In this document: positions 25,019-34,277 of the stretch, one piece after another
Layout of the letters: each line of letters begins with the position of its first letter
Numbering within the stretch: the stretch's first letter is position 1
The notes under the pieces: generated by a model
Databases searched by the model: none
Seen by the model: only the letters and a program-made list of their open reading frames with translations
What the model was told of the DNA's origin: nothing
Made by a program: the position numbers and the translations under genes
DNA from: Poseidonibacter lekithochrous
GTDB lineage: Bacteria; Campylobacterota; Campylobacteria; Campylobacterales; Arcobacteraceae
DNA length: 64,000 bases
Direction of reading: 5' to 3'
Assembly: GCF_018861145.1 (NCBI RefSeq)
Contig: NZ_JAHKQT010000004.1
Span: forward strand, 124,001 to 188,000

Positions 25019-26824
25019 TTGAATGATTATGGAATTGATATATGGAGTGATGATAACTTTATAGTAGAAAATGGATATGCAAAAGTAAACCATAAGAGTA
25101 AGCCATCTTTAATCTCTATTGTAAAAGAAGTTCGAGAGCAAGACTTTAAAGGACCCTTACTTTTAAGATTTCCTCATATAACAAAAAAACAAATAAATAC
25201 ACTTTATGATACATTTAACACAAGTATTGATGAGTATAAATACCAAGGAACATTTAATGCTGTCTTTCCTTTAAAGGTAAATCAACTACCAACTTTTATT
25301 CATCCACTTATACAAAGTGGTAAAGAGTTTAATTATGGTTTAGAAGCAGGAAGTAAAGCAGAACTTGTTATTGCAATGACATATAATAATCTTAATTCCC
25401 CTATAACAGTTAACGGGTTTAAAGACAAAGAAATGATTCATTTAGCTTTTATTGCAAGAAGTAAAGGCCATAATATAACACTTATAATTGAAGGCATCAA
25501 CGAATTGGAAACAATTATAGGTATTCAAAAGGAAACAAGTCTTCCCTGTCCAAATATCGGATTAAGAGTTAGACTTCATAGTGGAGGAAGTGGTATTTGG
25601 GCAAAAAGTGGTGGAATTAATTCTAAGTTTGGATTAACATCAACAGAAATACTTCAAGCTTATGAAATGATAAAAGCAAATGAAATGATAGAGTATCTTA
25701 CTATGATTCATTTTCATATTGGTTCTGCTATGAATTCAATAAAACCTTTAAAAAAAGCATTAAAAGAGTCTGGACATATTTATGCTGAACTTAAGAACTT
25801 GGGAGCTATTAATTTAAATGCAATTAATATTGGTGGTGGATTAGCTGTTGAATATAGTGCATATGAAAGAAATAGATTTTATTCATTAAGAGAATTTGCA
25901 AGTGATGTAATATTTACATTAAAAGATATTGCTAAACAAAAAGGTGTTGAAGAGCCTAATATTTTCACAGAATCTGGACGATTTATTTCAGCTGCATCAA
26001 CAGTATTAGTAACACCTGTTTTAGAACTTTTTTCATCTGAATATGATTTATGCAACTTAAAATTAAAAGAAATAAACCCTCCTTTAATTGAAGAATTAAA
26101 TTTACTTTTTAAAGATATGATTAAAAAGACATCTTATGAATATATGCATGATGCAATTGATTATATGGAGTCCTTATTGACACTGTTTGATTTAGGATAT
26201 ATTGACTTACAAGATAGATCTAATGCTGAAATATTAACTCATCAAATTATAAAGAAAGCAATTTCTCAGCTTGAAGTTGAAGATTATGAAGAGTTAAAAA
26301 GATTAGATGAAAATATACAAGAAAAATATTTATTAAATTTCTCTATGTTTCAGTCTCTTCCTGATTATTGGGGGATAGACCAAGAATTTCCAATCATGCC
26401 TTTAACACATCTTGATAAAAAACCAACAAGATCTGCTTCATTATGGGATATTACATGTGATAGTGATGGAGAGTTACCTTTTGATTCAAAAAAAGCTTTA
26501 TATTTACATGATATTGATTTAAATAAAGAAGAGTATTTTTTAGGCTTCTTTAATGTTGGAGCATATCAAGATACTTTAGGGATGAAACATAATCTATTTT
26601 CACATCCAACGGAAGTAAATGTAGTATTTAAAGAAGGAAAAGTAGCTCTTGAAAAAATTATTGAATCTCAAACTATTATAGATATTCTTGAAGATATTGA
26701 TTATGACACTTCTGATATTAAGAATAAACTTAAAGAAAATTTGGATATAAACACTTATAAAATATTAGAAAAATATTTAAATGAAAACAATTATTTAAAA
26801 ACAATTTGGAGCTATAATGACTAA
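25019..26824 (+). CDS. speA: Biosynthetic arginine decarboxylase
   Basis: PLP enzyme converting arginine to agmatine in polyamine synthesis. The PLP lysine is K86 in AVFPLKVNQ. GLEAGSKAEL, HFHIGS, NIGGGLAVEYSA and the C-terminal WDITCDSDG, with the cysteine/aspartate substrate motif, are all visible. At 601 residues it is shorter than E. coli SpeA (658) but close to other Campylobacterota forms. The start is TTG with AGGA upstream. It overlaps cysE by 8 bases. Confidence 0.95.
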   Translation: MNDYGIDIWSDDNFIVENGYAKVNHKSKPSLISIVKEVREQDFKGPLLLRFPHITKKQINTLYDTFNTSIDEYKYQGTFNAVFPLKVNQLPTFIHPLIQSGKEFNYGLEAGSKAELVIAMTYNNLNSPITVNGFKDKEMIHLAFIARSKGHNITLIIEGINELETIIGIQKETSLPCPNIGLRVRLHSGGSGIWAKSGGINSKFGLTSTEILQAYEMIKANEMIEYLTMIHFHIGSAMNSIKPLKKALKESGHIYAELKNLGAINLNAINIGGGLAVEYSAYERNRFYSLREFASDVIFTLKDIAKQKGVEEPNIFTESGRFISAASTVLVTPVLELFSSEYDLCNLKLKEINPPLIEELNLLFKDMIKKTSYEYMHDAIDYMESLLTLFDLGYIDLQDRSNAEILTHQIIKKAISQLEVEDYEELKRLDENIQEKYLLNFSMFQSLPDYWGIDQEFPIMPLTHLDKKPTRSASLWDITCDSDGELPFDSKKALYLHDIDLNKEEYFLGFFNVGAYQDTLGMKHNLFSHPTEVNVVFKEGKVALEKIIESQTIIDILEDIDYDTSDIKNKLKENLDINTYKILEKYLNENNYLKTIWSYND

Positions 26825-27575
26825 AGAAAATGAGGAAGAAGAAAAAAAAGAAAATAGTATTTCTTTTTGGGCTCAAATAAAAGAGGACTTTGTTGTTCCT
26901 AAACTAAATGACCCAGCACTTGATTCTAGTGTAGAACTGTTTTTTAATTACCCAGGTGTTTGGGCTATTATTAACCATAGGATTACAAATAAATTATATA
27001 TAAATGGTTGGAGAAGAACAGCAAGAGTATTAGGAGGAATATCCTCTTTATTCACAAAGACAGATATTCACCCAGCTGCAACGATAGGTAGACGAGTATT
27101 TATTGATCATGCAATTGGTGTTGTAATTGGTGCAACTACTATTATTGAAGATGATGTACTAATATATCAAGGTGTAACTCTTGGTGGTGTTAGTTTAGAT
27201 AAGGGTAAAAGACATCCAACTGTAAAATCAAATGCTGTTATTGGAAGTGGTGCGAAAGTACTTGGAAATATTACAATTGGAAAAAATTCTAAAGTTGGAG
27301 CTAATTCAGTTGTAGTTTGCGATGTTCCAAAAAACTCTACAGCTGTTGGGGTTCCTGCAAAAATTCTTAAAAGAGATAATAAAGACTGTAAATTTACACA
27401 TGATGATTTACCAGATATCAATAAAGAAATGTTTAAATATTTAATTGAAAGAATTCACGTTTTAGAAACTGCTGTTAAAGAAGAAGATGGAATTGATGTA
27501 AGTAAAAAAGATAAAAAACTTGAAGATGATTATAATAAGTTCATTAATGCAATGAACTCAATAAAAAAGAAATAA
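26817..27575 (+). CDS. cysE: Serine O-acetyltransferase
   Basis: Makes O-acetylserine from serine and acetyl-CoA, the committed step of cysteine synthesis. An N-terminal helical part (about 15-75) is followed by a left-handed beta-helix of hexapeptide repeats (about 80-185; ATIGRRVFIDHAIGVVIGA, TLGGVSLDKGKRHPTV, NSVVVCDVPKNSTAVGVPAK). An acidic and lysine-rich tail (185-252) is longer than in E. coli CysE. It lies between speA (overlap) and a TSUP carrier, and the pairing with a sulfur-type exporter fits sulfur metabolism. Confidence 0.95.
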   Translation: MTKENEEEEKKENSISFWAQIKEDFVVPKLNDPALDSSVELFFNYPGVWAIINHRITNKLYINGWRRTARVLGGISSLFTKTDIHPAATIGRRVFIDHAIGVVIGATTIIEDDVLIYQGVTLGGVSLDKGKRHPTVKSNAVIGSGAKVLGNITIGKNSKVGANSVVVCDVPKNSTAVGVPAKILKRDNKDCKFTHDDLPDINKEMFKYLIERIHVLETAVKEEDGIDVSKKDKKLEDDYNKFINAMNSIKKK

Positions 27576-27580
27576 TGTAA

Positions 27581-28312
27581 ATGTATGATTTAGCTGCTTT
27601 TGGAATTATAACTGGTTTTATATCAGGCTTTTTTGGAGTTGGTGGAGGTATGATTTTAGTACCAATGCTTTTACTCTCTGGCTTTGTAATGAAAGAAGCA
27701 GTTGCTATTTCTATTATGCAAATGGTATTTTCATCAATATATGGTTCATTTCTAAACTCAAAAAAAGCTACTAATGTTATAAAAGACGGAATTATGCTTG
27801 GTATTGGTGGTTTTGTAGGAGGTCTACAAAGTGGATATATTGTAACAAATGTATCTAATGAATTCTTACAATATCTATTTATATTAATTTTATTTTATTC
27901 AATTATAAAAATATTTATAACACCTGCGGAACATGATTGTGATCAAAGATCAAAAAATAAACTTACTTTATTTATTATAGGTTTTTTTACAGGACTTATA
28001 GCTATGAGTATTGGAGTTGGTGGTTCAGTAATATTAATACCTATTTTAATAGGATTTTTAAAGTATGACTTAAAAGCAGCCACTGCTCTTAGTCTATTTT
28101 TTGTAATTTTTTCATCAATTGCAGGATTTACTTCTTTATCCTTAAGTGGTCATATGCTTTATACAGAAGGTACTATTATTGGCGTTTTTTCTTTAATTGG
28201 TGTTTATTTTGGAATTATTGTTAAACATAAAGTTCATTCGAACTCTTATAAAAAATATATATTAGTTTTAAATGCTATTATTTTAGTAACTATGATTTAT
28301 AAAACATTTTAA
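27581..28312 (+). CDS. TSUP-family (TauE/SafE) membrane transporter
   Basis: A membrane protein of about eight segments with the two-fold repeat of the TauE/SafE family: ITGFISGFFGVGGGMILVPML in the first half and FTGLIAMSIGVGGSVILIPIL in the second. Members export or import sulfite, sulfoacetate and other organic anions. Lying 5 bases after cysE suggests a sulfur compound, but the substrate is inference. The 243-residue length is normal. A strong terminator follows 64 bases later, ending the operon. Confidence 0.9.
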   Translation: MYDLAAFGIITGFISGFFGVGGGMILVPMLLLSGFVMKEAVAISIMQMVFSSIYGSFLNSKKATNVIKDGIMLGIGGFVGGLQSGYIVTNVSNEFLQYLFILILFYSIIKIFITPAEHDCDQRSKNKLTLFIIGFFTGLIAMSIGVGGSVILIPILIGFLKYDLKAATALSLFFVIFSSIAGFTSLSLSGHMLYTEGTIIGVFSLIGVYFGIIVKHKVHSNSYKKYILVLNAIILVTMIYKTF

Positions 28313-28376
28313 TTAATTTTGTAACCATTTTGTAATTAAAACTTCTTATACTTTCATTACAGACATTAATTTAAAT

Positions 28377-28404
28377 AAAAAAGATTACGCGAACAATCTT
28401 TTTT
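28377..28404. terminator. Bidirectional terminator between the TSUP gene and the aconitase-like gene
   Basis: AAAAAAGATT, an 8-base loop and AATCTTTTTT form a perfect 10-bp stem with a T-run on both strands. It serves two convergent units. Confidence 0.9.
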
Positions 28405-28435
28405 ATCTTCTTTTTAAATACAACTGCAATTGTAT

Positions 28436-30880
28436 TTAATTTAAATTATCTTTTAGTAAATACTCTAAAAGTCCACCGTTTTTATAATACTCTATTTCTA
28501 TATTTGTGTCTAATCTAGATTGTAGGGTAAGTACCCTACTTTGATTGTTTTTAAAAATTTCTATATCTATTTTATCATTTATTTTTAATCTATTAGTTTT
28601 TATATTTATAAGCTCGTCACCTTTTAATTTTAAAGATTCAATATCATCATCAATAAATTCTAAAGGTAAAATTCCAACTCTTAAAAGATCTTTTTTATAC
28701 TCTTTAGAAAAAGATTTAGCAATAATTACTTCAATACCTAAAAGTTTTAATCCTTTTACCGCCCAATCATTAATCTCACCTATTCCAAATCTACTTCCAG
28801 CAAAAATCACTAAAGGAGTTTTATTCTCTTTTATCTTTAATGAAAAGTCATATATTGACATAATTTCACTACTTTGGAAATCCTTTGTATATCCACCCTC
28901 TTTTGGACTTACTATCTTATTTTTTAGTTTATTATTTGATAAGATTGATTTTATAATTACAAATGAACTAGCATATCTATTTTCAAAAGTATCAAACTCA
29001 TCAGGTCTTAAACCTTTTGATTGAAGAAATAAAGCAGTTGGAGAGTAAGAAGGTATTTTACCTTTTGGTGAGATATCTTCACTTGTAATATTATCACCTA
29101 AAAGTGCTAATATTCTTGCATTTTTAATATCAATATCATCTCTATTCTTTTTATTAAAAATATCTGTTTTACAAATATATGTAGAGGTTTCATCCCAAGT
29201 GTAGTTTTCATCTTTTTCATATGCTAAATCTTGCCAATAACTATTTCCTACAAAAATATTTTTATATAAATCTTTATAAACTGAATAATCAAGCTTTTCT
29301 AAGTATTCATTTACTTCAATCATACTTGGCCAAATATCACTTAAGTAAATATCTTGAATAATACTCTCTTTTGTAATATCAAAATCTAAATTACCTTTTA
29401 AACAATAAGCAATTAATAATGCAGGTGAAAATATCCACTTAGATTTTGTAAATCTATTTTTTTTGATTTTCTCAATATCATTTGAATAAGAAATACATGA
29501 TACATTTAGATTAAATTTCTCAATATCTAAAGAAACACTTTCACTTAAAGACATATCTTTTTTTTCTCTTAAAATAAAACCTAATTGTTCTAAATACTTA
29601 TATAAATCTAGTTTTTCTAAAAACTGCTTTTGTACTTGCGAATCAAAAGTTATAAACCTAGAAATATTTTTATTTATACTAATTCCTAAATCACATGCAT
29701 TTTTTGCAACTAAGGAAGCTTGTATTAGTAAAGAAGGATTTGTTGTATTTGAACAAATTTCAATAAAAGCTAAAACAATATCATTATCTTTAACAAAATT
29801 TCCTTTTTTAAAAGTTTTTAATTTACTAGTAATTTCTTTTACTAAGAAATCTTCTTCAAGTGTTTTTAAAGCGATTCCCATAGGCTTAACTTTTGATAAG
29901 TCTAACTCTAAATTTTCTTCATATTGAGCATGATCATCTAATAAATATAATGCTTGTTTTTCATAATAGTTTTTTATAAGTGAAGCATCAACACCTCTTG
30001 TTTGTTCAATAAAGAAGATTGTATTAGCATCAATGGGAAAATATCCACAAACTCCCTTATACTGTGAAACAAGTTTTGATAATATTGTTCTATCTTCTAA
30101 TGATATATTTTTTAAACCTTCTCCATAAAATTCAATAATCTTTCCGTTTATAGTATTCTCTTTAAATATGTTTTTTAAACTTAAATGAACATCATTAAAG
30201 CTTGTACCTTGTCCTAGCGAGCCTTTAACTTTTATACCAATAACTTTAGGAAGATCAAAAGTAATCGAAGAATTTAACATAACAGATTGTATTTCAAGTC
30301 TTCCAACGTTTAAAGAAAGAACACCTAAAGAATTAAGCATTGAACTATGTAAATCTGTGCCAATTATTGCTTCTGGAAGAACTACAACCTTATCATTTTT
30401 CATTTTCATTGAAAGCATAGTTGATAGGTATTCTAAATTTACTTGATTTAAGAGATTACTATTTGGAGGAATTATAGATATATTTTCAAAAGTATTTCCT
30501 ACATATTTTAAAAAAGTATATCTTTCTTTATTTTTTTGTTCATTTTCATCAATATTATCAACTACAATATCAACCATCATTTTAGGATTTACATTTTTAC
30601 TTGCAGAAATAAAATCAACTAAAGTAGGGACGGCATTGAATTCATTCATAATGATTCTATTTGCAAAAAACTTTATTTGCTTTAAATGATTTCTATTAAC
30701 AAAAATGTTTATAATCTCTTCAACATCATTTTCATCAGCATTTCTAATATTTGTTTCTAATAATATCTTTAGTGAATATGGAAGTTTTTTTAGTTTCGAA
30801 GAATATTCAAAAACTTTTTTTAAGTCACAATAATAATATTTTTTTTCATTAAATTCAAAACTATTTAAAAATCTATTCAA
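28436..30880 (-). CDS. Aconitase-family protein with degenerate active site
   Basis: The whole chain follows the AcnA/IRP1 layout: IIPPNSNLLNQVNLEYLS, GTDLHSSMLNSLGVLSLNVG, IIEFYGEGLKNISLEDRT, CGYFPID, C376-S-N-T-T-N-P, LGDNITSEDISPKG, EGGYTKDF and GSRFGIGEINDWAVKG. Yet the catalytic parts are changed. Of the three cluster cysteines only C376 remains; the GYGCxTCIGNSG motif reads G434-F-I-L437-R-E-K440-K. The GSSRDW substrate motif reads G701-E-I-N-D-W. Homologs have about 890 residues against 814 here. It cannot be an ordinary aconitase. A structural, RNA-binding (IRP-like) or other role is possible but unproven. The frame is intact. It is a single gene, convergent with the TSUP gene. Confidence 0.85.
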   Translation of the reverse strand: MNRFLNSFEFNEKKYYYCDLKKVFEYSSKLKKLPYSLKILLETNIRNADENDVEEIINIFVNRNHLKQIKFFANRIIMNEFNAVPTLVDFISASKNVNPKMMVDIVVDNIDENEQKNKERYTFLKYVGNTFENISIIPPNSNLLNQVNLEYLSTMLSMKMKNDKVVVLPEAIIGTDLHSSMLNSLGVLSLNVGRLEIQSVMLNSSITFDLPKVIGIKVKGSLGQGTSFNDVHLSLKNIFKENTINGKIIEFYGEGLKNISLEDRTILSKLVSQYKGVCGYFPIDANTIFFIEQTRGVDASLIKNYYEKQALYLLDDHAQYEENLELDLSKVKPMGIALKTLEEDFLVKEITSKLKTFKKGNFVKDNDIVLAFIEICSNTTNPSLLIQASLVAKNACDLGISINKNISRFITFDSQVQKQFLEKLDLYKYLEQLGFILREKKDMSLSESVSLDIEKFNLNVSCISYSNDIEKIKKNRFTKSKWIFSPALLIAYCLKGNLDFDITKESIIQDIYLSDIWPSMIEVNEYLEKLDYSVYKDLYKNIFVGNSYWQDLAYEKDENYTWDETSTYICKTDIFNKKNRDDIDIKNARILALLGDNITSEDISPKGKIPSYSPTALFLQSKGLRPDEFDTFENRYASSFVIIKSILSNNKLKNKIVSPKEGGYTKDFQSSEIMSIYDFSLKIKENKTPLVIFAGSRFGIGEINDWAVKGLKLLGIEVIIAKSFSKEYKKDLLRVGILPLEFIDDDIESLKLKGDELINIKTNRLKINDKIDIEIFKNNQSRVLTLQSRLDTNIEIEYYKNGGLLEYLLKDNLN

Positions 30881-31027
30881 AGCTCTTTACTCCGTTATTT
30901 TTATTAATTAAAAAGTATCTAAATTTCCTTTAATAATTAATTATAAATAATTAAAATTCTTCGATTAAAACTTAAGTTTATAATTTATATAAAAGCATAA
31001 GAGATTTAATCCATAATTATCTAAGAG

Positions 31028-31033
31028 TATAAT
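31028..31033 (+). promoter_or_regulatory. Likely -10 box of uvrA
   Basis: TATAAT 38 bases before the uvrA ATG, in a region (30881-31071) between divergent genes. AAAGG follows near the start codon. Confidence 0.45.
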
Positions 31034-31071
31034 ATAATATTAGCTTCAAAAATTTAAAGGCTAATATAATT

Positions 31072-33882
31072 ATGACTGATACTATAAAGATTTTTAACGC
31101 TAAAGAGAACAACTTAAAAAATATTAATTTAGAAATACCAAAAAATAAACTAATCGTATTTACAGGACTATCAGGTTCTGGGAAATCTACTCTTGCATTT
31201 GATACACTTTATGCAGAAGGACAAAGAAGATATATTGAATCTTTATCTGCTTATGCTAGACAATTCTTAGATAAAGTAGGAAAACCTGATGTTGAAAGAA
31301 TTGAAGGATTAACACCTGCAATTGCAATTGACCAAAAAACAACTTCAAAAAATCCACGTTCAACTGTTGGAACAATTACTGAAGTTTATGACTACTTAAG
31401 ACTTTTATATGCAAGAATTGGAAAACAACACTGTCACAAATGTGGTAAGCCAATTTCTCAAATGAGTGCATCTGATGTAATTTCACAAGTTTTAACACTT
31501 CCAGAAAACTCAAAAATTGTAATCCTTGCCCCACTAATTAATAGAAAAAAAGGTACTTTTGCTGATTTACTTGAATCTTTAAGAGGTAAAGGTTATGTAA
31601 GAGCTATGATTGATGGAGTTATGATAAGACTTGATGAAGAAATAGAACTTGGTAAATCAAAAATGCATACAATAAAAGTAGTAATTGATAGAGTTGTAGT
31701 AAAAGAAGAAAATAAAGAAAGAATTGCACAAGATGTTGAAAAAGGTTTAAAAGAGAGTTTTGGGGAACTTGAGATTGAAGTATTAAATCACGAAGACGTC
31801 GGAGTTGAAAAGCATATTCATTATTCTGAGCATATGGCATGTTTTGATTGTAAAATCTCATTTGAACCTTTAGAACCTTTATCTTTTTCTTTTAACTCAC
31901 CAAAAGGTGCTTGTAGTTCTTGTGATGGTTTAGGTATTAGATATGCGCTTGATATGAAAAAAGTGATAAACGAAGAACTTCCAATTGAAGAAGGTGCTGT
32001 AAGAGTAATCTATGGTTTTAACAAAGGATTTTATTTTAAAATGCTTACTGCTTTTTGTGAAGCAGCTAATATTGATATGACCATTCCATTTAAAGAGTTA
32101 GAAGAATACCAAAGAAAAGCAATTTTACATGGTGGTATTGAAGAAGCAAAATTTGTATGGAAAAAACATACTCTTAAGAGAAAATGGGAAGGTGTTGTAA
32201 AAATTGCTTATGACATGGTAAAAGATGAAAAAGAGATGGCTGAATACATGACTGAAAAAGCCTGTGATGATTGTAATGGAAATAGATTAAAACCTTCATC
32301 TCAAAATGTTTATGTTGCAGGTAAAACAATAGGAGATATTTTAAATATTCCAATTGAAGATTCTCATAAATTTTTTCAAGATGATGAAAACTTTAAATAT
32401 TTATCAGAGCAAAGTAAATTAATTGCAAAACCTATATTAAAAGAAGTTCAAGAAAGAGTCTATTTTTTATATGATGTAGGACTTGGATATATTACATTAG
32501 GTCGAGATGCGAGAACAATTTCTGGAGGTGAGGCTCAAAGAATTAGAGTTGCCTCACAAATTGGTTCTGGACTTACTGGTGTTATGTATGTTTTAGATGA
32601 ACCTTCAATTGGCTTACATGAAAGAGATACTAACAAGCTTATTAAAACACTTCGTGCCTTACAAGAAAAAGGAAATACTGTAATTGTAGTTGAGCACGAT
32701 AAAGAAACTATTGAAGCCGCTGATTATATTGTAGATATTGGTCCCTTTGCAGGAAAATTTGGTGGAGAGATTGTATTTGATGGAACATTAAAACAAATGT
32801 TAAAAGCTAAAACTTTAACTGCAAAATACCTAACTGGTGAAAAACAAATTTCTTATATTCACAATAGACCTCAAGAAGATTTTATAAAAATCAAAAATGT
32901 AACTATTAATAATATAAAAGATTTAAGTCTTCAAATACCTCTTAAAAATTTATGTGCAATAACCGGTGTTTCAGGAAGTGGTAAATCATCACTTATTTTA
33001 CAAACACTATTACCTGTTGCAAAAGAGTTGTTAAACCATGCAAGAAAAGTTAAAAAAGTTGATGGTGTTGAAATAGAAGGTTTAGAAAAATTAGATAAAG
33101 TAATTTATCTTGATCAAAGTCCAATAGGAAGAACTCCACGTTCAAACCCAGCAACATACACAGGTTTAATGGATGAATTAAGGCTATTATTCTCTAAAAC
33201 AAAAGAAGCAGAAATTAGAGGTTATAAAATTGGACGTTTTTCTTTTAATGTAAAAGGTGGAAGATGTGAAAAATGTCAAGGTGAAGGTGAAATTAAAATA
33301 GAAATGCACTTCTTGCCAGATATTATGGTTAAATGTGATGATTGTCTAGGTCAAAGATATAATGCACAAACTTTAGAAATTTTATACAAAGGGAAAAGTA
33401 TCTCTGATGTTTTAAATATGAGTGTAGATGAAGCTGTTGAATTCTTTGTAAAAATTCCAAAGATTCATGCAAAACTTCAAACATTAAGTGATGTTGGTCT
33501 TGGATATATTACTTTAGGACAAAATGCTGTTACTCTTTCAGGTGGTGAAGCACAAAGAATCAAACTAAGTAAAGAATTAAGTAAAAAAGATACAGGAAAC
33601 ACTTTATATATTTTAGATGAACCAACAACTGGACTTCATTTTGCTGATGTTGATAGACTTACAAAAGTATTACACCATCTTGTTGATTTAGGGAATTCTG
33701 TTATTGTTATTGAACATAATTTAGATGTTGTTAAAAACTCTGACTGGGTAATAGATATGGGTCCAGAAGGTGGAAATAAAGGTGGTTTATTAGTTGATGA
33801 AGGAACACCTGAACAAGTTGCTGCAAATCATAAAAAATCTGGTTCACATACTGGATATTATTTAGCAAAAGAAATAAAATAA
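31072..33882 (+). CDS. uvrA: Excinuclease ABC subunit UvrA
   Basis: Damage-recognition ATPase of nucleotide excision repair. Two ABC modules: Walker A GLSGSGKSTLAFDTL (about 32-46) and GVSGSGKSSLILQTL (about 635-649), and signatures TISGGEAQRIRVA and TLSGGEAQRIKLS. Zinc fingers are visible as CHKCGKP with the CFDC and CSSC pairs, and CEKCQGEGEI with CDDCLGQRY. The 936-residue length is normal. It stands under its own promoter and is directly followed by a DUF309 gene (TAA-ATG with no gap). Confidence 0.98.
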   Translation: MTDTIKIFNAKENNLKNINLEIPKNKLIVFTGLSGSGKSTLAFDTLYAEGQRRYIESLSAYARQFLDKVGKPDVERIEGLTPAIAIDQKTTSKNPRSTVGTITEVYDYLRLLYARIGKQHCHKCGKPISQMSASDVISQVLTLPENSKIVILAPLINRKKGTFADLLESLRGKGYVRAMIDGVMIRLDEEIELGKSKMHTIKVVIDRVVVKEENKERIAQDVEKGLKESFGELEIEVLNHEDVGVEKHIHYSEHMACFDCKISFEPLEPLSFSFNSPKGACSSCDGLGIRYALDMKKVINEELPIEEGAVRVIYGFNKGFYFKMLTAFCEAANIDMTIPFKELEEYQRKAILHGGIEEAKFVWKKHTLKRKWEGVVKIAYDMVKDEKEMAEYMTEKACDDCNGNRLKPSSQNVYVAGKTIGDILNIPIEDSHKFFQDDENFKYLSEQSKLIAKPILKEVQERVYFLYDVGLGYITLGRDARTISGGEAQRIRVASQIGSGLTGVMYVLDEPSIGLHERDTNKLIKTLRALQEKGNTVIVVEHDKETIEAADYIVDIGPFAGKFGGEIVFDGTLKQMLKAKTLTAKYLTGEKQISYIHNRPQEDFIKIKNVTINNIKDLSLQIPLKNLCAITGVSGSGKSSLILQTLLPVAKELLNHARKVKKVDGVEIEGLEKLDKVIYLDQSPIGRTPRSNPATYTGLMDELRLLFSKTKEAEIRGYKIGRFSFNVKGGRCEKCQGEGEIKIEMHFLPDIMVKCDDCLGQRYNAQTLEILYKGKSISDVLNMSVDEAVEFFVKIPKIHAKLQTLSDVGLGYITLGQNAVTLSGGEAQRIKLSKELSKKDTGNTLYILDEPTTGLHFADVDRLTKVLHHLVDLGNSVIVIEHNLDVVKNSDWVIDMGPEGGNKGGLLVDEGTPEQVAANHKKSGSHTGYYLAKEIK

Positions 33883-34227
33883 ATGTATGATAAAACAAAA
33901 TTTACACAATTACTTGCTATTGATAGGTTTATTTATGCAGTTGAGAATAATTTTTTTGTTGAAGCACATGAATTATTAGAAGATGACTGGAATATGTATA
34001 AGAAACTTGGAGAAAAAGATAAAGCCCTAGTTTTAAAAGGTTTAATAAATGGTGCAACTGCATTAGCATTATATTTTGAGAAGAATAGACCTTCTGGATA
34101 TCAAAAAGTCTGGCCCGTTTTTAATAAATATATGCCATTATTAGATAAAGTTTCATTGGAAAATAAAAATAGATTTTATGATGCAAAAAAATTATTAATT
34201 ATGAAAAATGCTTCAGTTAAAATCTAA
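33883..34227 (+). CDS. DUF309 domain protein
   Basis: A 114-residue helical protein with the DUF309 pattern: an E-A-H-E-x-L-E-D-x-W motif (FVEAHELLEDDWNMY, about 26-40) and a second helix with KGLINGATALALYF. The conserved His and acidic residues suggest a metal or acid/base site. The function of the family is not known. The ATG comes immediately after the uvrA stop, so it is cotranscribed; a repair role would be guesswork. Confidence 0.85.
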   Translation: MYDKTKFTQLLAIDRFIYAVENNFFVEAHELLEDDWNMYKKLGEKDKALVLKGLINGATALALYFEKNRPSGYQKVWPVFNKYMPLLDKVSLENKNRFYDAKKLLIMKNASVKI

Positions 34228-34241
34228 ATTTATTTTAAATA

Positions 34242-34250
34242 TGCTATAAT
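34242..34250 (+). promoter_or_regulatory. Extended -10 promoter (TGCTATAAT)
   Basis: TGCTATAAT 28 bases before the start of the sensor diguanylate cyclase. It matches the extended -10 form common in Campylobacterota. Confidence 0.6.
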
Positions 34251-34277
34251 CAAAGATTAACTCAAAGGTTCAATTAT

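Noticed and set aside
33883-34227. DUF309 gene as a DNA-repair partner of UvrA
   Set aside because: The adjacency is clear, but the family is found in many contexts and nothing in the sequence supports a repair role.
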